Below the pieces are notes generated by a model. The model was not told the DNA's origin and made no database searches. It was given only the letters and a program-made list of their open reading frames with translations. Positions 30,766 to 38,886 of a stretch of DNA of 64,000 nucleotides are shown here, in pieces. The position numbers and the translations under genes were made by a program. The DNA lies in NCBI RefSeq assembly GCF_001294335.1, contig NZ_LGKG01000150.1:1-64000 (forward strand), read 5' to 3'. Source of the stretch: Streptomyces chattanoogensis (GTDB lineage Bacteria; Actinomycetota; Actinomycetes; Streptomycetales; Streptomycetaceae). How positions within the stretch are numbered: position 1 is the stretch's first letter; every line of letters starts with the position of its first letter.

Positions 30766-30878
30766 AGGACAGTTTCGCATTCCTGATCGTCACTGCGTCG
30801 GGCGATCGGGAGATGGATGAGTTCCTGCGTCGCGCCCGGCAGGCCGACGGCAAGCGCTCCGGCGGTGGTTCCCGGTGA
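30762..30878 (+). CDS. Small protein in AICE operon
   Basis: A 38-residue frame (VKDSFAFLIVTASGDREMDE) with GGAGG 7 bp before its GTG and a GTGA overlap with the next gene. It is helical and amphipathic; no family recognised. Confidence 0.55.
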   Translation: MKDSFAFLIVTASGDREMDEFLRRARQADGKRSGGGSR

Positions 30879-31015
30879 GTGAAAGCGCCGAGAAACAGGC
30901 CGCGGCCGCGCTCGACGCGTTCAGTCGCCAGCACATGGAGGAAGCCGAACGCGCAAGGGCCGCAGCCGAGGCTGCGGCGGCTCAGGCGGCTCAGCTCCGG
31001 GGCGATGCCCGATGA
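30875..31015 (+). CDS. Small Ala/Glu-rich helical protein
   Basis: A 46-residue frame starting VSESAEKQAAAALDAFSRQH and continuing as an Ala-rich charged helix. Start and stop overlap the neighbours by 4 bp (GTGA, ATGA), the pattern of the whole operon. Confidence 0.5.
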   Translation: MSESAEKQAAAALDAFSRQHMEEAERARAAAEAAAAQAAQLRGDAR

Positions 31016-31104
31016 GTGAGCCCGAACCCCAGCACGACCGCGTACCTGACAGCGCCGAGCCGAAGCTGCCGCTGCCCAGGCGTGAACCCGGCGGATCGCT
31101 CTAA
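31012..31104 (+). CDS. Small Pro/Glu-rich protein
   Basis: A 30-residue frame (MSEPEPQHDRVPDSAEPKLP) coupled by ATGA to the previous frame and ending just before a long hairpin. Confidence 0.4.
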   Translation: MSEPEPQHDRVPDSAEPKLPLPRREPGGSL

Positions 31105-31113
31105 CGCCTCCCG

Positions 31114-31155
31114 CCCGGGGCGCCCGCACGGCACCTACCGCGCGGGCGCCCCGGG
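31114..31155 (+). terminator. Intraoperon hairpin (attenuator or terminator)
   Basis: CCCGGGGCGCCCGC (31114-31127) pairs perfectly with 31142-31155 across a 14-base loop. It separates the first set of small frames from those leading into transfer genes, so it could attenuate read-through. Confidence 0.5.
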
Positions 31156-31184
31156 CCCCCTTCCATGGACTCGGAGTACTGCTG

Positions 31185-31325
31185 ATGACGACACACTTCG
31201 GCCGCCGACAGGCGGCCGCCGACACCGATTACCTGGACTACGCCCCCGCCCTGGCTGTTCTGACCAGCTCTACCCAGCAGATCACGGTGGCGCACGACGC
31301 GCTGCGGACGGCGGTGGCTGCATGA
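31185..31325 (+). CDS. Small hypothetical protein
   Basis: A 46-residue frame (MTTHFGRRQAAADTDYLDYA) with GGAG 8 bp before the ATG. Its TGA overlaps the next ATG. Unrecognised. Confidence 0.5.
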   Translation: MTTHFGRRQAAADTDYLDYAPALAVLTSSTQQITVAHDALRTAVAA

Positions 31326-31696
31326 GCAAGACCAGGACCCCCGCCGCACACATGCAGGCAGCATCCGAAGCGGTGCGCCAGCACAACCACGCCGCCATGA
31401 ACGGCGGGTACGACAGCACGCCTGAGGTCAGCCGCTCCGTCATCGCCATGGTGGAGATGTGCGCGCGGTTGCAGCAGGCCATCGCCCACATGGATGGGCG
31501 TGTGCTCCGCGACCTGGCAGCCGGAAGGCTCGACCCGGATGACGGGACGGAGCCTGCGGAGCACGCGTACGGCGCCGAGCTGGCGTTCGGGGATGCCCGC
31601 CTGGCCCTGGCCACTCTGCTCGACCTCCTCCGGGAAGCGAGCAGCCACCTGTGGCATCTGGGCATGGTCTACGAGCCCGAGGAGAGCGAGGCATGA
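31322..31696 (+). CDS. Hypothetical helical protein of AICE transfer operon
   Basis: A 124-residue protein (QAASEAVRQHNHAAMNGGYD; VIAMVEMCARLQQAIAHMDG; LALATLLDLLREASSHLWHL), predicted all-helical. It is coupled by ATGA to both neighbours. Proteins of this type are common in Streptomyces AICEs but have no assigned function that I know. Confidence 0.6.
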   Translation: MSKTRTPAAHMQAASEAVRQHNHAAMNGGYDSTPEVSRSVIAMVEMCARLQQAIAHMDGRVLRDLAAGRLDPDDGTEPAEHAYGAELAFGDARLALATLLDLLREASSHLWHLGMVYEPEESEA

Positions 31697-32148
31697 GCTA
31701 CGAGGACACCGCGCTCACCGCCGCTCACGCCGAGGTCAAGGCAGAGTTGGCCCGTACCGACACCAAGGCGTCGCTATTGCTGGCGTTCATCGGCGCGATG
31801 ATGGCCGGCGCCTGGACCGTAGCCACGAGTGTCCATCTGCCGGTTGCGTCCGTGGCGTTCGGCGCCGTGGGGGTGGCTGTGCTGTTGGCGGCTGCGGCGT
31901 TGCTGCTGCTGACGGTCCGGCCCCACCTTGGCGGGGGTCGTCCGGCTGGCTTTCCGAAGTGGGCCACGCTCACCCCTGCCGAGATGCGCGAGGCGCTCGG
32001 TGAGGATGACCGGCCGGTGCACATCGTGAACCTGTCGCGGATCGCGGTGCGCAAGTTCGTCCGGCTGCGTCGGGCCATCGACCTGACGTGCACGGCCGGC
32101 GGGCTGCTGGTGATTGCGGCGGTTGCCGCCTGGGGTGGTGGAGCATGA
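31693..32148 (+). CDS. DUF5706 / Pycsar-effector-like membrane protein
   Basis: A 151-residue protein. The N-terminal helix ends in ELARTDTKASLLLAFIGA, the signature of Pycsar-type TM effectors (DUF5706): Asp-Thr-Lys-Ala just before the first membrane helix. Three membrane segments follow in pairs (about 30-75 and 128-150). The intervening soluble part is FPKWATLTPAEMREALGE. No nucleotide cyclase is encoded beside it, so if it is an effector its activator is elsewhere; alternatively it is a transfer (Spd-like) protein. Start overlaps the previous stop (ATGA). Confidence 0.6.
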   Translation: MSYEDTALTAAHAEVKAELARTDTKASLLLAFIGAMMAGAWTVATSVHLPVASVAFGAVGVAVLLAAAALLLLTVRPHLGGGRPAGFPKWATLTPAEMREALGEDDRPVHIVNLSRIAVRKFVRLRRAIDLTCTAGGLLVIAAVAAWGGGA

Positions 32149-33350
32149 TGACCGCACCGAAGCCACTGTCCAAAGCCCAGCGGATCGTTCTCACCACCGC
32201 GTTCGTCCCCATGCTCGCGACCGGCATCGCCGGCGGGATGGGGACGTTCAGCAACATCAGCCGCGCCTACGGCGACGGCACCGCGTTGGGCGCGGTGGCC
32301 GCCGGTGAGGGTGCGACCGCTGTTCTGGCCCTGGTGCTGCTGGGGCTGACGATGCTCGGCCAGGCCTCGCCGCTGGTGATCCGGGCGGGCCTGTGGGCCC
32401 TTCCGGCGGCGGCCTCGGTGATGGCGGCGATGGCGGCCGACGATCCGGGCCGCACCGTCATCTACGCCGTGACGCCGATGGGCATGTGCGTGAGCGCGGA
32501 AGGCATGGCGTTCCTGGCCCGCCGCATCGTGGTCCACACCGACGGCCGCGACGCCGACGCCGACCGCAGGGCAGCCAACGTCGTCCAGGCGCTGGCGTAC
32601 CACCGCGCACGCTCTGCCCACCACCCCGACGGCAACGTACGGAAGCGGTCGGAGCGCAAGTCCTGGCGCCTGGCCAAGCGTGTTGGTGTCGGGGATGTGT
32701 CGCTGGGGGCGCAGCTGCTGGACATCCAGCGTGATCGCGTCACAGCAGGCGCCGACGCCGCCCTGGCCGACATGTTCACCGTGACGCGCCCCATCACAGG
32801 TCCCGTCACACCCGATGAGCCCACAGCCGTCGGCCCTGCCGTGCGGCCGGAGCTGGAGAGCGTCACACCCTCGCGTGACGCTGAAGACACGCAGGTCAAC
32901 GCCGTCGAGACAAACCCTGTCACACCCAACGTGACGTCCGTGACGCCTCGACCCGTCACGCCCGTGACGGCGGAGGACGACGCGGACACGGGCGGGACCG
33001 ATGCGGCTGGCCTGGAGGAGGAGCCTTCCTCTGGTGAGGCGGCCGTGACGCTGGAGGAGATCGCGTCCGTGGCGGGTGTGCCGGTGCCTGTGCCAGGGGA
33101 GCGGCTGGCGGACAAGCAGCTCGATGCCGTGCTGAGGCACCTGCGCTACTCCGCCGACCCGCCGCTGTCCTACCGCCAGGCCGTCACGGCCTTCCGCAAC
33201 GCCGGATACGTCGGTGGGGAAGAGCGGGTGCGCAAGGCGTGGGGGCAGCTGATGTCCCACGAGGAGACCGACACCGTCACCGACGCCGCCGAGGCTGGCC
33301 CGAGCGAGAGCGATGGAGAGGAGGACGAGGAGGCTGGCTCACGCCCGTAG
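32145..33350 (+). CDS. DUF2637 conjugal-transfer-associated membrane protein
   Basis: A 401-residue protein with four N-terminal membrane helices (residues 12-120: IVLTTAFVPMLATGIAGGM; AVLALVLLGLTMLGQ; GLWALPAAASVMAAMAA; YAVTPMGMCVSAEGMAF), characteristic of DUF2637 proteins of Streptomyces plasmids. A long variable region rich in Val-Thr-Pro (about 205-300) separates it from a C-terminal winged-helix-like part (LRYSADPPLSYRQAVTAFRN). It overlaps the previous stop. Probably a Spd-like spread or mating-pore accessory protein. Confidence 0.7.
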   Translation: MMTAPKPLSKAQRIVLTTAFVPMLATGIAGGMGTFSNISRAYGDGTALGAVAAGEGATAVLALVLLGLTMLGQASPLVIRAGLWALPAAASVMAAMAADDPGRTVIYAVTPMGMCVSAEGMAFLARRIVVHTDGRDADADRRAANVVQALAYHRARSAHHPDGNVRKRSERKSWRLAKRVGVGDVSLGAQLLDIQRDRVTAGADAALADMFTVTRPITGPVTPDEPTAVGPAVRPELESVTPSRDAEDTQVNAVETNPVTPNVTSVTPRPVTPVTAEDDADTGGTDAAGLEEEPSSGEAAVTLEEIASVAGVPVPVPGERLADKQLDAVLRHLRYSADPPLSYRQAVTAFRNAGYVGGEERVRKAWGQLMSHEETDTVTDAAEAGPSESDGEEDEEAGSRP

Positions 33351-33676
33351 TCCGGCACCACCAGTGATGGCCAGCCCGCCTCGTACGGGCTGGCCGTTGC
33401 TGCAACTGCCGGAAGCCGACACCACAGCGCAGTGCAGACCCGGCGAGCGGCCCGTGAGTGACCCGGTGAGCGGACCTGTCCGCAGACCCGGTGAGCAGAT
33501 GCGGCAGCAGACCCGGCGAGCAGTGCCCGATGGACCACCCGGCACGACGCCGTGCTCCCAGCCCGCTTTCCAGGGCCTGGCCAGGAGCACGGCCTTTCCA
33601 CGGACCGAGTCGCCGGCCGCTTTCCAGGGCCTGCCGGCCGACCGGTCACCGCCCCATGACGAGGAGCTGTACCAGC

Positions 33677-33829
33677 ATGGCATTGCGCCGTATCTCCATC
33701 GCGCCCGCAACCCGCCCCGACCCCCGGTACGAGACGACGTACCAGGCCTCGCGCGGCGGCTGGTTCAGGGCTGAGCCCAAGCCGGTCCCCGGCACCCCCA
33801 AGACCAACAAGGCCAAAGGGGAGCGGTGA
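33677..33829 (+). CDS. Small basic AICE protein
   Basis: A 50-residue frame (MALRRISIAPATRPDPRYET) with GAGGAG before the ATG and a 1-bp stop/start overlap (TGATG) with the next gene. The 325 bp upstream to 33351 hold no clear gene but contain direct repeats of GACCCGGTGAGC and CTTTCCAGGGCCTG. Confidence 0.5.
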   Translation: MALRRISIAPATRPDPRYETTYQASRGGWFRAEPKPVPGTPKTNKAKGER

Positions 33830-34029
33830 TGGCGTTCTTCGGGCTGTTCGGCAACGACCGCACGATGGCCGACACCACCTACAGCGACCGCGAGTCGGCC
33901 TCCGAGAAGGCCTCGCGCAAGCGGCGCGAGGCCCACCACCGCAACGCGCGGGCCGCGGACCGGCAGAGCCAGGCATGGGAGGACACCGAGCGCCGCCGCC
34001 AGGACCGCTGGGGCCGGTGCGGCCGATGA
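33829..34029 (+). CDS. Small charged AICE protein
   Basis: A 66-residue protein (MAFFGLFGNDRTMADTTYSD) with a highly charged, Arg-rich helical body (SEKASRKRREAHHRNARAAD). Coupled to both neighbours by stop/start overlap. No family recognised. Confidence 0.5.
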   Translation: MAFFGLFGNDRTMADTTYSDRESASEKASRKRREAHHRNARAADRQSQAWEDTERRRQDRWGRCGR

Positions 34030-34298
34030 GCCGTGACCTGAAGACCGAGCTGGCCCTCGAGGAGCAGCGCACGCTTGAGGCGGTCCGCAGTGTCCGCAGC
34101 GGCTTTCACGGTGTTGCCGCGTGCTGGCAGGAGGCCAAGGCGCCGCTGTTCGACGCCGCCGGCAGCGGCCGCACCCCGACCGAAGCCCGTGAGGAAGCCG
34201 CCGCCGTGTGCGACCGCTGCCCTCTCGTCGATACCTGCGGTTTCCGTATCGCGATGCCGGGTCTGCGCTCGCGTGCGCGTGCCCGCCGCCGTCCCTGA
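34026..34298 (+). CDS. WhiB-like (Wbl) iron-sulphur protein
   Basis: A 90-residue protein with the Wbl cysteine pattern: Cys33 (AACWQE), then Cys62-x2-Cys65-x5-Cys71 (AVCDRCPLVDTC), which would hold a 4Fe-4S cluster, and a basic C-terminus (RSRARARRRP). The usual Gly-Val-Trp-Gly turn after the last Cys is not present. Wbl proteins act with sigma factors as redox- or NO-responsive regulators; Wbl genes are frequent on actinomycete plasmids and phages. It is coupled by ATGA to the previous gene. Confidence 0.65.
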   Translation: MSRDLKTELALEEQRTLEAVRSVRSGFHGVAACWQEAKAPLFDAAGSGRTPTEAREEAAAVCDRCPLVDTCGFRIAMPGLRSRARARRRP

Positions 34299-34357
34299 TC
34301 TCACCCGTCGCAGCCCGCACCCGCCTGGGGGCGGGCTGCCTGTCCACGGAGTGTGCC

Positions 34358-34645
34358 GTGATCTCTTTCCGCCTGATCCGCCGCCCGCGCCGCCTGCGTC
34401 ATCTGCGGCGCCTCGCCGCCAGCACCGCTCCCACCACCCGCCTCTACCTGCCGGGCCGCCGCCCCGTCGGCACACGGCCCAAGGTCGCGATGCCGCCCTC
34501 GCTGCCGCCCGGCTTCTACCCCGCCACGCAGGCCCAGCCGCGCCTCGCTGCGCCGGACGGCGACGAACTCAACGTCCAGGCCCTCCTGCAGACCCTCATC
34601 GACGGCCCGGCCGCGGGCCTGCCAACGGAGGTCCGCGATGGCTGA
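34358..34645 (+). CDS. Hypothetical basic protein
   Basis: A 95-residue protein with GGAG 6 bp before its GTG. The N-terminus is very basic (LIRRPRRLRHLRRLAAS), then Pro-rich, ending in LNVQALLQTLIDGPAA. Its stop overlaps the next ATG by 8 bp. No family recognised. Confidence 0.5.
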   Translation: MISFRLIRRPRRLRHLRRLAASTAPTTRLYLPGRRPVGTRPKVAMPPSLPPGFYPATQAQPRLAAPDGDELNVQALLQTLIDGPAAGLPTEVRDG

Positions 34646-35366
34646 CAGTCCTTACTCGTTCGCCAAGGCGGACAGCGGCAGTTGGCCACTCGGCCGGCCA
34701 GAGGACGACTGCTGCACCGGGTGCCCGATCCGTGAGGGCTGCGCCCTCGCCGCCGACACCTACGTTGTCTGCCCCATCACTGGCAGCACCCCGCCCCCGC
34801 CCCCTCCGGCCCACGTTCCCGCGGCCGATGCCTTCACCGACGAGCCCGCCGCGCGACGGTTCGACATCACGGACGTCGCCTCCCGCGGCGTCGAAGCCGC
34901 CCTCAGCGGGGCCTTCGGCTTCGGCTGGACCGACGTGGCCACCGCCCTGATCGAACGCAGCGCCGTATGGGACTCCGACGGCAACCGGGTCGACTGGGCA
35001 CGGCTGCAGATCAAGCGCAACCTGCTGTGCATCGCGGTCGCCACCGCGGCCCCGATCGGCGACCACACCGCGACCGTCTGGATCGCCAATGCCCTGCGCA
35101 CCTACAGCATCAGTGCTGTGTTCGTGCCTGCTGGTATGGCCCTGGGCGTCGTAATGCCGGTCATTGTCGGCCAGTTCGTCCCCGGCATCGGCGGCCTGTG
35201 CCGCGCCGCTGTCGGCGTCACCGCATTCGTCGGCCGCGCCACCTGGCGCTTCCTCACCTCGCGCATGGGCTGGGTCGTCACCCGCCCCGCCATCTGGGCC
35301 GTCATCTGCGGACTGGCCACCGCCACCTGGCGATTCGTCGTCTACCGCCTGACAGGAGCCGTCTGA
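34638..35366 (+). CDS. Cys-cluster membrane protein (Spd-like)
   Basis: A 242-residue protein. The N-terminus has a Cys cluster (EDDCCTGCPIREGCALA, later VVCP) like a Wbl or zinc motif. A soluble part (VASRGVEAALSGAFGFGWTD) is followed by three membrane helices (SISAVFVPAGMALGVVMPVI; LCRAAVGVTAFVG; PAIWAVICGLATATW). Its position just before the translocase fits the spd (plasmid spread) genes of Streptomyces elements. Confidence 0.5.
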   Translation: MADSPYSFAKADSGSWPLGRPEDDCCTGCPIREGCALAADTYVVCPITGSTPPPPPPAHVPAADAFTDEPAARRFDITDVASRGVEAALSGAFGFGWTDVATALIERSAVWDSDGNRVDWARLQIKRNLLCIAVATAAPIGDHTATVWIANALRTYSISAVFVPAGMALGVVMPVIVGQFVPGIGGLCRAAVGVTAFVGRATWRFLTSRMGWVVTRPAIWAVICGLATATWRFVVYRLTGAV

Positions 35367-35368
35367 CC

Positions 35369-35875
35369 ATGAACATCTTCGACAACCCCGGGGCCAACGC
35401 AGGCTTCGGGTCCCTCGCCTTCGCCGCCATCGGCACCGTCGTCGTCATCGCCGGATTCAAGTTCAAGTGGCTTCGGGCCAAATCCACGGTGATCCTCGTC
35501 GGCCTGTTCGTCCTGCTGGTCACCGTCAACTCAGGTGGCATCCTCGGCGAGATCGCAGGCGCCCTGCGCCTCGGCCTGAACGCCGGCGGGGAGGCGGCCG
35601 TCCACGGGGTGTCCGGGACGACGGTCACCCCGCACGCTCCCCGGACCGCCATCACCCCCGTCTCCGCCGGTGGCGCCCTGGTCGGGCTGTGCGGGATCGC
35701 CTGGTACGGCGTAAAGCTCTTCGCCGCCAAGGGCCGCGCCAAGGACCTCAAGGAAATGGTCATCGGCGTCAGCGTCGGCGTTTGCTACGGAACCGGTCTC
35801 GGCTTCACCGGCTACTTCGTCGCCGGTGCGGTCCTGGCCGCCAACAACGTCGGCCTGTGGGCCTTCGGCGGCTGA
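35369..35875 (+). CDS. Spd-type membrane protein
   Basis: A 168-residue protein with four hydrophobic segments (SLAFAAIGTVVVIAGF; STVILVGLFVLLVTVNSGG; GGALVGLCGIAWYGVKLF; GVCYGTGLGFTGYFVAGAVL). It is two bases downstream of the previous stop and 74 bp upstream of the translocase gene. SpdB2-like proteins help spread conjugated DNA along the mycelium; assignment is by context and topology. Confidence 0.6.
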   Translation: MNIFDNPGANAGFGSLAFAAIGTVVVIAGFKFKWLRAKSTVILVGLFVLLVTVNSGGILGEIAGALRLGLNAGGEAAVHGVSGTTVTPHAPRTAITPVSAGGALVGLCGIAWYGVKLFAAKGRAKDLKEMVIGVSVGVCYGTGLGFTGYFVAGAVLAANNVGLWAFGG

Positions 35876-35949
35876 CCGGGCCGCGACGGTCCCCCACACC
35901 CCAGCGGGTGTGGCGGGCCGCCCCGGCCCGGACCGCCGACGGAGGACAC

Positions 35950-38226
35950 ATGAGCACCCACCACACCACCGAAGTCGCCCCCTACGAAGGCGAATACGTA
36001 TGGGCCGAGATCGTCGACGACGACGCCCCCGACCCCCAGCAGGAAAAGCCCGCGACCAGCCGCGGCCCGACAGCTACCCGCGTCGCCCGGTGTGCGGCTG
36101 CCGCCCTGCGGGCCATCGCCGGAGGCACGCTTCCGGGCATACGCCACGCCTGGGCCGCCACCGCTCACTGGACGACCCTCACCTACATGTCCGACGAGGA
36201 AATCCGGCGTCGCATGGTCAAACGGCACCTGGACACCTACCTCGAGCAGCGCGAGGACGTCGCCGCGGACATCAACCGTCTCGGTAAGAAGACCCAGAAG
36301 CTGGCGCGCGACGCCGTGGACTTCGGTCTGACTGCCGAAGACGGGAACCGCCTGAAGGACCTCAGCACTCAGCTGAAGCTGCGCCGCACTGCAGGCGCTG
36401 CCCTGGCGCAGCTGCCCTTCAATCTTGCCGGGGCCCAGCCCACGCGTGAGCAGATCCGCCGGTACCGCTCCGTACGGGCCTTCGGCAGGTTCATTGGCGT
36501 GCTACTGCCCGCTGGAGCCACCGCTCTCGGCGCCCTCCTTGCCGCGCCGACCGCGGGTCTGGTGGCGGTGCCGGTACTGGCCGGAGCCGCCTGGTGGCTG
36601 GGCCGACACCCGCTCGCGCTGACGCAGCGAGCCCTGCCCGCAGACCTTGTCGGCCCCCAGGAGCTGGAACGGCCCAGCATGCCGACGGCCGGCCTCGCCG
36701 ACGAAGTCCTTCAGGAGAAGCTCAAGCCGTTCCCGATCCGAGACGTGACCAGCCGCGAGGACGCCCAGGAGGCACTGTGGCGCGCCCTGGTAGCACAGGG
36801 CTGCGACATCGAAGAGATCACAGATGTGGTGCGCGAGCCGTGGGGCTGGACGGCCCGCGTCATCTTCAGCTCCGGCAGCCCGGAAGAACTCGCCGAGACC
36901 GACACCTACCGGCGGCTGATCACGCTGCTGAAGCTGCGCCGCGACGGCCTGCTGGTGGAGACCGACCCCGATCACGGCGACACCTGCACCGTCCGGATGA
37001 TCCTTACCGACCCCTTCACACCGGAGCTGGTCGGCACAGTCCCGTACCGGGCTCCGCTGTCGATGTCGATCACCGACCTCGCCGACTACGGGGTCGCGAT
37101 GGACGCAACCCCCCTCACGTTCACCCTGGCCGGGCTGATGCTGCTGATGGTGGCCGACTCCGGCGGCGGGAAGTCCGGCGTCATGCTCGCCATGGCCGAG
37201 GTCGCCACTGCCTGCTACGACGCCGCGACCATCAATCTGGACCCGGCCGGCACTGGCATCGGTGACCTGGAGCAGGCCCTCATCCTGAGCGCTTGCATGG
37301 ACGACGATGCGATCTGCGCCGTGCTTGAGTTCCTCCTCGCCTGGTGCTCGGCTCGCGCCCGCCAGCGCGCCCGCTACGGCTGGGGCAACAAATGGCGTGT
37401 CTCCCGCGAGCATCCAGCGATCTGCGTGTTCGGCGACGAATGGCCGCAACTCTCGGAACGGGCCAAGAAGCTCCTGGTCCGGCTACTGCTCCTCGGCCGC
37501 AAGGAGGCCATCTGGGTCTATGCCGGATCCCAGTTCGGCACGAAGGACTACCTCGGCGAAGCCATCGGCCCCAAGCTCTCCGCCAAGCTCCTCGGCGCCT
37601 GCCGCCGCGTCGACATCACCGAGCTGCTCGGCCCCGGCGCGGTCGCCGAGGGCTACCGCGCCGATCTCCTCCAGGCCGCCACCCACACCCAGGTCAACGA
37701 CGCCGGACAGATCTACGGCGTCGGGTTGCCCGGCATGCCCAACAAGCCCATGCGCTACCAGGTCCGTGAAATCACCCCCGAATACGCCGCACGCGTCGCC
37801 ACCGAGCGACACAAGGCGGGTCTGGTGGATGTGACTCACACCCTGACCGAAGCCGGCCTCCTCGACGAGTGGCATGCGCTACAAGAACTCTGCGCCGCCG
37901 CCGGCACCGGAAGCAGTGCAAGCGCGCCCGGTCCTGTTCCGTCGATCCTTCAGCTCCTGCGGGACATCTTCACCGCCGAGGACGACCCGGCCTACCTGAC
38001 CATGGGCCAGATCCACTGCCATCTGCGCACCGCCGACCCCGACCGATGGGGCGCGTGGGACGAGCGCGACGAACACAGCCGACTCCGCGAACTCGGCAAA
38101 GCCCTCAGCCGCGCCCTCCGAGACGCGGGTGTGGAGCTGTTCTCGGAGCGGCTCAGGGAACTGGACGGGCAGCCCCGCGGCTACCGCCTGTCCGGCGTCC
38201 AGGACGCGGTCGACGCCGCCTCCTGA
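35950..38226 (+). CDS. FtsK/SpoIIIE-family conjugative DNA translocase (TraSA-like)
   Basis: A 758-residue protein with GGAGGACAC before the ATG. Two membrane segments lie at about 180-220 (FIGVLLPAGATALGALLAAP; GLVAVPVLAGAAWWLG). The ATPase domain has Walker A ADSGGGKSG, Walker B ICVFGDEW and a sensor region GRKEAIWVYAGSQFG. The C-terminus has a winged helix (YLTMGQIHCHLRTAD; LGKALSRALRDAGVEL) expected to read the clt sequence. Single Tra proteins of this family move double-stranded plasmid DNA between Streptomyces hyphae. Confidence 0.85.
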   Translation: MSTHHTTEVAPYEGEYVWAEIVDDDAPDPQQEKPATSRGPTATRVARCAAAALRAIAGGTLPGIRHAWAATAHWTTLTYMSDEEIRRRMVKRHLDTYLEQREDVAADINRLGKKTQKLARDAVDFGLTAEDGNRLKDLSTQLKLRRTAGAALAQLPFNLAGAQPTREQIRRYRSVRAFGRFIGVLLPAGATALGALLAAPTAGLVAVPVLAGAAWWLGRHPLALTQRALPADLVGPQELERPSMPTAGLADEVLQEKLKPFPIRDVTSREDAQEALWRALVAQGCDIEEITDVVREPWGWTARVIFSSGSPEELAETDTYRRLITLLKLRRDGLLVETDPDHGDTCTVRMILTDPFTPELVGTVPYRAPLSMSITDLADYGVAMDATPLTFTLAGLMLLMVADSGGGKSGVMLAMAEVATACYDAATINLDPAGTGIGDLEQALILSACMDDDAICAVLEFLLAWCSARARQRARYGWGNKWRVSREHPAICVFGDEWPQLSERAKKLLVRLLLLGRKEAIWVYAGSQFGTKDYLGEAIGPKLSAKLLGACRRVDITELLGPGAVAEGYRADLLQAATHTQVNDAGQIYGVGLPGMPNKPMRYQVREITPEYAARVATERHKAGLVDVTHTLTEAGLLDEWHALQELCAAAGTGSSASAPGPVPSILQLLRDIFTAEDDPAYLTMGQIHCHLRTADPDRWGAWDERDEHSRLRELGKALSRALRDAGVELFSERLRELDGQPRGYRLSGVQDAVDAAS

Positions 38227-38247
38227 CCTTCCTCCGGCATCGGTCCC

Positions 38248-38351
38248 GGATCGGTCGGCCATTGGCCCCGAACGACTGACGAAACCGATCGCCGCCAATG
38301 CCCAGCCAATCACCAAGCCATTGGTGACCTGCGAAAACCGATCAGTCCAAT
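38248..38351. repeat. ACCGATC/CCAAT repeat modules (candidate clt or promoter array)
   Basis: Between tra and the next gene, the pair ACCGATC + 3-5 bases + CCAAT occurs at 38284-38299 and 38337-38351 and, inverted, at 38249-38265. Extra CCAAT (38306) and CCATTGG (38318) copies lie between them, and TCACCAA-GCCA-TTGGTGA forms a perfect inverted repeat. Clt sites of Streptomyces plasmids often lie next to tra. Confidence 0.5.
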
Positions 38352-38443
38352 CAACCCCCGACACCCCCCTCTCAGCCCACGATCCGGCCCTTCCTGGCAT
38401 CTCCGGGGAGGGCCAACCCATTCCCTCACCAAAGGACGTGATC

Positions 38444-38785
38444 ATGCGCAGATACCTCTACCGCTGCCCGGTCTGCCGCACCACCAGCCCTGTCTGCCGG
38501 AACCGTGCCGAGCTGACGAGCGAGAGCGACCGCCACCGCGGAATCCTCCACGGTGGCCACTACCCCGACGGTGAGAAGGCCGGCGGAGTCGACCGCCGCG
38601 GCCGCTGGTACGCCGATCTTGGCCTCGTCGCCGCGGCGCACGCATGCCTCGCCGACGCCTACGCCGACATACCGGATCCGGGCGGCATGGGCCGTCGACT
38701 GTGGGCCGAAGCCCTGTCCTGGCTCACCCTCACAGCCACCGCACTCGGCGCGCTGTGGGCCACCGCCGCCGCCCTCCAGCCCTGA
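38444..38785 (+). CDS. Small zinc-ribbon protein with C-terminal membrane helix
   Basis: A 113-residue protein with AAAGGA before the ATG. The N-terminus MRRYLYRCPVCRTTSPVC carries a CxxC and a further Cys; the C-terminus is a membrane helix (LTLTATALGALWATAAAL). Proteins like this accompany AICE replication/transfer regions (RRL-type small proteins); function unknown. Confidence 0.5.
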   Translation: MRRYLYRCPVCRTTSPVCRNRAELTSESDRHRGILHGGHYPDGEKAGGVDRRGRWYADLGLVAAAHACLADAYADIPDPGGMGRRLWAEALSWLTLTATALGALWATAAALQP

Positions 38786-38886
38786 CCCCGCCACCGGCCT
38801 CTTCGGTACTAGGGCGGGCCGCCTCTCGCCAAAGACCGCGGCCCGCCCTGTCTCCACTCCTCAACAGACCTGTGGAGGTCTCCAGC

